In this document: piece by piece, positions 60,253-64,000 of the stretch
Numbering within the stretch: the stretch's first letter is position 1
How the letters are laid out: each line of letters begins with the position of its first letter
Assembly: GCA_034932685.1 (NCBI GenBank)
Contig: JAYFOM010000020.1
Span: 7,812 to 71,811, forward strand
Direction of reading: 5' to 3'
DNA length: 64,000 nucleotides
Origin: JAQUCI01 sp034932685
Lineage (GTDB): Bacteria > Bacillota_I > Bacilli_A > Erysipelotrichales > Erysipelotrichaceae
Made by a program: the position numbers and the translations under genes
Notes under the pieces: generated by a model
The model's input: the letters and a program-made list of their open reading frames with translations, nothing else
What the model was told of the DNA's origin: nothing
Database searches by the model: none

Positions 60253-61149
60253 ATGAAGCTAATTACATCTTTGTTGATAGCTATTAGTATTTTGATAAAT
60301 CCAGTTCAAAGTAACGAGATAACTTATATGATGCATGAAGTATTACCCCATGTTGAACTGTATGAGTATGGATATAATTATCATATAAAACCGATTGTTT
60401 ATCATCATATGTCAAACGATACTAATGATTATCAACTTTTTGCACTTTATAAAGAAGGAGTGCTTATAGGTTTTATCTTTAAGCACGAAAATACTTACTC
60501 AGTAGGTGCATATTTCGCAACAGCGATAAATAAACATGTAAATGCAAGTGATGAGTTTGAGCTCTTCTTTTATCAAGACAAAATAATGATGAAGCTTAAA
60601 AATAAGACAATATTAATTACTGACCTTCAAAAAACTGATAGTCATGATAACTTTATAAAACGTGATTATGGGAGTGAAATTTCTAACTTACCACAACGTG
60701 GTATGAATACAAGTCAAGATTGTTGGGCTGCAAGTATGGCATCAGTAATTAGTTTTAAGGGTAATAATACTTCAACAGCAAGTGTTGTTGCTACTACTAA
60801 TAATGGTGGAATGGCATCGTTAAGTTCAGTTTCTAATTATTTAAGTAACATATATGGCATCAATAACCAATTATATCAGTATCAATTGGGGTTTAATCAA
60901 GCATTAACACACATTGGTAATAATAGACCAATTATTGCTCAATGTAATAGAGCAAATGGTGCAAGCCACATGGTTGTTATTAAAGGCGTTTATTATCTAA
61001 CAAGTGGTAATAATAATGCGATGTATAAACTAATGGATCCATATAGTAGTTCAAGTGTAAATGTGATCACAACAACTTCAGCAGTATTATCTTTTGTATC
61101 ATATGGAGGTTACACATATCAATGGGAAAGCTCAATCGTTATTAATTAG
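60253..61149 (+). CDS. Secreted papain-like (C39/AvrRpt2-like) cysteine peptidase
   Basis: A 298-residue exported protein. Signal peptide MKLITSLLIAISILINPVQS (cleavage near 20); a pro-region to about residue 145; then a papain-fold domain. The active-site block is NTSQDCWAASMASVISF, with Gln155 and Cys157 in the usual Q-x-C order. GASHMVVIKGVY provides His239 and LMDPYSSS provides Asp262. This matches the C39-like/AvrRpt2 peptidase group. AGGAGG before 60253 fixes the start. It is the first gene of an operon with an ECF sigma factor and a membrane propeller protein, so its release may be tied to surface sensing. Target unknown. Confidence 0.85.
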   Translation: MKLITSLLIAISILINPVQSNEITYMMHEVLPHVELYEYGYNYHIKPIVYHHMSNDTNDYQLFALYKEGVLIGFIFKHENTYSVGAYFATAINKHVNASDEFELFFYQDKIMMKLKNKTILITDLQKTDSHDNFIKRDYGSEISNLPQRGMNTSQDCWAASMASVISFKGNNTSTASVVATTNNGGMASLSSVSNYLSNIYGINNQLYQYQLGFNQALTHIGNNRPIIAQCNRANGASHMVVIKGVYYLTSGNNNAMYKLMDPYSSSSVNVITTTSAVLSFVSYGGYTYQWESSIVIN

Positions 61150-61164
61150 TAATAGGAGATAAGA

Positions 61165-61656
61165 ATGGAAAGTAGTTATGTCATAACAGACTATGAAGCG
61201 ATAATTGAAAAATATTATCCACATGTATATCGTTTTGCATATGTTTACATGGCTTCAGGATATGGAGCAGAAGACATTTGCCAAGATGTTTTTTATCTAT
61301 TATATAGTGTAAAGCCTAAGTTTAATTCTGAACTTCATCTAAAAAGATGGTTGATGAAAGTAGCGTTTAATAAATGTCGTAAACATTGGCAAAACAAATG
61401 GTACCGTAACGTTGATTGCTTAGAGTATATGGATGTTTATGAAGTGCATGAAGATGATTATGGTGAACTGGAATATGCTGTAAGTGAGTTACCAGCAAAG
61501 TATCGAACCTTGATTCATTTATATTACTATGAAGAGCTTTCAATCAAAGAAATAGCTAACATCATAAATAAGAATGAATCAACTATCTCATCAGCACTAC
61601 ATCGAGCAAGAGCAATGTTGAAGCAAAAAATGAAGGAGGATTATAACTTTGAATAA
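61165..61656 (+). CDS. ECF-type RNA polymerase sigma factor
   Basis: A 163-residue sigma-70 family factor with regions 2 and 4 only. Region 2: YYPHVYRFAYVYMASGYGAE then DICQDVFYLLY, with region 2.4 ending HLKRWLMKVAFNKCRKHW. Region 4: ELPAKYRTLIHLYYYEELSI followed by KEIANIINKNESTISSALHR (helix-turn-helix). AGGAG before the ATG. Sits 15 bases after the peptidase gene and overlaps the next gene, which probably encodes its membrane regulator. I see no ECF-type promoter I can identify before the operon. Confidence 0.93.
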   Translation: MESSYVITDYEAIIEKYYPHVYRFAYVYMASGYGAEDICQDVFYLLYSVKPKFNSELHLKRWLMKVAFNKCRKHWQNKWYRNVDCLEYMDVYEVHEDDYGELEYAVSELPAKYRTLIHLYYYEELSIKEIANIINKNESTISSALHRARAMLKQKMKEDYNFE

Positions 61657-62698
61657 TTTTCGTCGTCGCTATCAAGAGATGATTGATCAACAAGTTAAAA
61701 TACCATCATATCGTTTTAGAGATAACAAATCAGATCATCTTAAAAAAGTAATGATGGTTTTTGCGGCTATCATTATTATCACCCTGTTAGCTCTTTCTAG
61801 CTTCAATAAATTTGGCTATGGCTATCATGATTATGATTTTACAACTTTAAGTAACGATGTTGCTGGTGGAGATTCACAAGAGATCCTAACGATAAAAGAT
61901 AATATGATCTATTATAGTATAAAAAACTATGATCAAGATAAACTGATAGATCAAAGCATTATTGCTGTTGATTTAAAGCGTAATAAACAAATTAAAATTA
62001 CGGATATTGATGCTAAAATATCATATTATATTGATGATATGGTGGTTTTCATCAATATGATAGGTAAACTATCAGCTTTTAATATAAATGATTCAAGTAT
62101 CAATATAATTGATAATAATGAGTATACGCGTCTTTATAGTATCAACGACAAAGTGATTGCAGTGAAACAAGATAGTAGTAGCTCATATTTAAATGTTATA
62201 ACGTCTAACACAGATCACAATATCATTAAACTTGATTTTACTTTTGATAAGCTTGTTTATATTGATCAAGATAATATTATTTATGCGAAAGAAAAACAAT
62301 ATTTTATCTATCGAAGATCTTTAGAAAGTGTTATCGAATTAAACGATAAATTTATTTATGATAATGAAGCACTTTTGATCAATGATTTAATATATGTAAA
62401 CGATAGTTTGATTATAGCTTCTGAGAACAAATTGTTTAAATATGAAATTAATTCTGGTTTGCTAAGTATTATAAATACATGGCAAAATATGGCCATAAAA
62501 AGATTAATCAATTATAAACAAGACATCTATATATTAACCTATGCTCAGACAAGTCTTTTCTTTAAACTAAGTGGTGATCTAAATACATTATCATACTTCG
62601 AACTACCCAAAAACGGCCAAGTTTGGTCGATACATTTAAACAAAGATAATTATGTTGTTGCTTTGGATAAAGGTTTTTATGTTGGTAAGATTAAATGA
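61649..62698 (+). CDS. Membrane-anchored propeller-like protein, putative anti-sigma factor
   Basis: A 349-residue protein: about 32 basic cytoplasmic residues (MNNFRRRYQEMIDQQVKIPS onward), one membrane helix (VMMVFAAIIIITLLALSSF, about 35-53), then roughly 290 external residues of repeated short beta units such as NIIYAKEKQYFIYRRSLES and NKLFKYEINSGLLSIINTW, like a six- or seven-bladed propeller. It starts at TTG 61649 after AAGGAGG and overlaps the sigma gene by eight bases. Position and topology fit an anti-sigma factor, but no zinc-binding anti-sigma motif is seen, so this is inference. It resembles in style the propeller protein at 6205. Confidence 0.75.
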   Translation: MNNFRRRYQEMIDQQVKIPSYRFRDNKSDHLKKVMMVFAAIIIITLLALSSFNKFGYGYHDYDFTTLSNDVAGGDSQEILTIKDNMIYYSIKNYDQDKLIDQSIIAVDLKRNKQIKITDIDAKISYYIDDMVVFINMIGKLSAFNINDSSINIIDNNEYTRLYSINDKVIAVKQDSSSSYLNVITSNTDHNIIKLDFTFDKLVYIDQDNIIYAKEKQYFIYRRSLESVIELNDKFIYDNEALLINDLIYVNDSLIIASENKLFKYEINSGLLSIINTWQNMAIKRLINYKQDIYILTYAQTSLFFKLSGDLNTLSYFELPKNGQVWSIHLNKDNYVVALDKGFYVGKIK

Positions 62699-62957
62699 TC
62701 AAGAAGTTGTTGTCATGTTTTAAAGCAATTTCTTTTTGAGCATAATCAGTGATTTTTATCCAACTGACTCTTGTTTGCATCTTGCGTAAAAGAAGTGCAA
62801 TATTTTCTTCATTGCCCTCTATTTCCATTTCCACATTACCATTAGCCATGTTTCTAACCCAGCCACTTAGGTTAAGTTTATCGGCGAGCATTTTTACGGT
62901 ATTGCGAAAGCCAACATTTTGAACTCTGCCAGTGAAAACTATGTAATATCTTTTCAT
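62691..62957 (-). CDS. acyP: Acylphosphatase
   Basis: An 88-residue enzyme hydrolysing acyl-phosphates. The signature GRVQNVGFRNTVKMLADKLN holds the phosphate-binding loop and the conserved Arg (VGFR); GWVRNMANGNVEMEIEGN carries the catalytic Asn (RNMANG). Normal size (about 90). The ATG at 62957 has no ribosome site, but TATCAT ends six bases before it, so it may be a leaderless message; a frame to 62993 would start at TTG without a site either. Tail-to-tail overlap of eight bases with the propeller gene. Confidence 0.92.
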   Translation of the reverse strand: MKRYYIVFTGRVQNVGFRNTVKMLADKLNLSGWVRNMANGNVEMEIEGNEENIALLLRKMQTRVSWIKITDYAQKEIALKHDNNFLII

Positions 62958-63025
62958 GATATTATGATACAATATTGTTTGTAGTTTAGACAATAGTTAG
63001 AGTTTATATAGAAAAGAGTGAACAA

Positions 63026-63853
63026 ATGGAATTATTAGAAATGCTAAAGGTTATCTTACTTGGGATTATTCAAAGTATCACTGAATGGTTACCAATAAGT
63101 AGTACGGGCCATATGTTGTTGTTTGATGGACTAGTTCCTTTACAGGTTTCTGCTGAGTTTAAAGAAGTGTTTCTAGTCTTAATTCAACTTGGCTCAATCA
63201 TGGCGGTAGTTGTACTATATTTTAAGAAACTGAATCCTTTCAGTAGACTTCATACACCAACTGAAAGAAATCGCATATACAATATCTGGTTTAAAGTCAT
63301 AATTGGCTCAATTCCAGCTGGCGTTGTAGGAGTATTATTTGATGATGTTATTGACAGTTTGTTTTATAACAGTGTTGTTGTTATCGCAATTGCTTTAATT
63401 ACTTATGGTGTTGCTTTTATTGTTATCGAACACTTTAATAAGAAAAAAACTGCGAAAGTTAATGATATCGCTGATATGAGTTACTTTGATGCTTTTAAGA
63501 TAGGTTGTTTTCAAATGTTAGCTTTAGTTCCAGGTACATCTCGTAGTGGCTCAACAATAATTGGTGCTATGTTGATTGGGGTCAATCGCTTTACTGCTGC
63601 TGAGTTCTCATTTTTTCTAGCTGTTCCAGCGATGGCGGGAGCTAGTCTTATAAAAATGTTGAAGTTTGGATGGAATTTTTCTTCAAATGAATTAGTAATA
63701 TTAGTAATGGGAATGATTGTCGCATTTGTTGGTTCAATCATTGTTATTCGCTTCTTGCTTGATTATGTTAAGCGTCATGATTTTAAGCTCTTTGGGTACT
63801 ATCGTATTATTTTAGGCCTTATTGTCATTGCTTATTTCTTTCTACTTCGCTAA
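63026..63853 (+). CDS. uppP: Undecaprenyl-diphosphatase (UppP/BacA)
   Basis: A 275-residue membrane enzyme that recycles the C55 lipid carrier for cell-wall synthesis and gives bacitracin resistance. Marks: LGIIQSITEWLPISSTGHML (Glu-rich E-rich motif region), the second motif PGTSRSGSTIIGAMLIGVNR, and seven to eight helices. Normal length. AAGAG lies before the ATG. Divergent from acyP. An insertion sequence begins 13 bases after the stop. Confidence 0.96.
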   Translation: MELLEMLKVILLGIIQSITEWLPISSTGHMLLFDGLVPLQVSAEFKEVFLVLIQLGSIMAVVVLYFKKLNPFSRLHTPTERNRIYNIWFKVIIGSIPAGVVGVLFDDVIDSLFYNSVVVIAIALITYGVAFIVIEHFNKKKTAKVNDIADMSYFDAFKIGCFQMLALVPGTSRSGSTIIGAMLIGVNRFTAAEFSFFLAVPAMAGASLIKMLKFGWNFSSNELVILVMGMIVAFVGSIIVIRFLLDYVKRHDFKLFGYYRIILGLIVIAYFFLLR

Positions 63854-63865
63854 ATGGTTAAAAGA

Positions 63866-64000
63866 GGCTCTAAGTCAAATGTTGGGGTAAACCAATAAGA
63901 ATGGAGTAAACAAGAGTATTTTGGGAAACCGGAATACTTTTTAAGTTAAGCAAAGTTGATCAAGATACGAGTACGAAAACGATCGAAGTTTCTAAAGCCA
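63866..64000 (-). mobile_element. End of an ISL3-family insertion sequence (cut by the window edge)
   Basis: The terminal repeat appears to start at 63866 with GGCTCTAAGTCAAATGTTGG, which looks like ISL3-family ends. The tail of a transposase gene lies inside. The element continues beyond base 64000; its other end and any target duplication cannot be seen. Confidence 0.75.
63946..64000 (-). CDS. ISL3-family transposase, C-terminal end (partial)
   Basis: The minus strand reads GFRNFDRFRTRILINFA and a stop at 63946-63948. This resembles the conserved C-terminal GxRNFxxFRxRxL tail of ISL3-type transposases. Only 17 residues are in the window, so intactness of the gene is unknown. Confidence 0.72.
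   Translation of the reverse strand, partial: GFRNFDRFRTRILINFA

Noticed and set aside
1..64000. CRISPR array or prophage
   Set aside because: No regularly spaced repeats, cas-like genes, integrase or phage structural genes were seen. The DUF5131 protein is the only phage-associated family and stands alone.
1..64000. Mycoplasma-type code (TGA as Trp)
   Set aside because: TGG is used for Trp throughout and intact genes end in TGA (for example 6208, 9923 region and 61xxx-type overlaps), so TGA is a stop; uppP and alr also argue for a walled cell.

Overview
The window reads as chromosomal DNA of a low-GC Gram-positive (Bacillota) bacterium that has a cell wall and uses the standard code (TGA is a normal stop). 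The pointers are strong AGGAGG-type ribosome sites, a CIRCE-controlled groESL operon, a split (two-subunit) transketolase, a guanine riboswitch before guaBA, alanine racemase and undecaprenyl-diphosphatase, TetR- and FadR-type regulators, and a DpnII-type restriction system. An erysipelotrichial or related lineage would fit, but I cannot fix the taxon from sequence alone. No rRNA, CRISPR array or prophage is visible.

Layout. 0-5 kb: the 3' tail of a transketolase N subunit, the C subunit, an aldose epimerase, a ZIP metal transporter and groES-groEL. 4.9-8.1 kb: an accessory insertion flanked by two copies of the 3' end of a HAD phosphatase gene. It carries three genes for exported proteins, two of them broken by single-base frameshifts. 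8-14 kb: HAD phosphatase, DUF1294 protein, then a FadR-type regulator with an operator at its own start, EtfB, ferredoxin-EtfA and a GlcD-type dehydrogenase (an electron-bifurcating lactate dehydrogenase set) and another HAD enzyme. 14-20 kb: M20 amidohydrolase, a GNAT acetyltransferase fused to an Rnk/GreA-type C-terminal domain, CutC, and the guanine riboswitch with a possible leader peptide ahead of a CBS-less guaB and guaA. 20.4-26.4 kb: a complete DpnII-like GATC restriction-modification system, an extra methyltransferase, an unknown 179-residue gene coupled to a broken XRE regulator, and about 2 kb of decayed DNA. 26.4-42.6 kb: AspT-like transporter, two tandem HAD phosphatases, ChbG-like deacetylase plus NagA, a heterodimeric ABC exporter, nucleotide-sugar epimerase, AbrB-family protein, DUF5131 protein, a 21-codon hydrophobic peptide, a second NagA, a MATE pump and a methyltransferase.

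42.8-64 kb: a duplicated-domain lipoprotein, a family 2 glycosyltransferase, a TetR-ABC cassette with a near-perfect palindromic operator and a 41-residue membrane peptide, a divergent zinc/manganese ABC importer, a DNA glycosylase, tRNA-Ser(CGA), an oppABCDF oligopeptide importer, alr, tRNA-Val(UAC), an operon of secreted papain-like peptidase, ECF sigma factor and membrane propeller protein, acylphosphatase, uppP, and the edge of an ISL3-type insertion sequence.

How they work together: sugar and amino-sugar breakdown (transketolase, epimerase, two NagA, ChbG) and lactate oxidation coupled to ferredoxin feed a fermentative metabolism; peptide and metal import, drug export and GMP synthesis are the other themes. 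The best candidates for something undescribed are the peptidase-sigma-propeller operon, the GNAT-Rnk fusion, the exported-protein cassette at 5.4-8 kb, and the riboswitch leader with its short reading frame.
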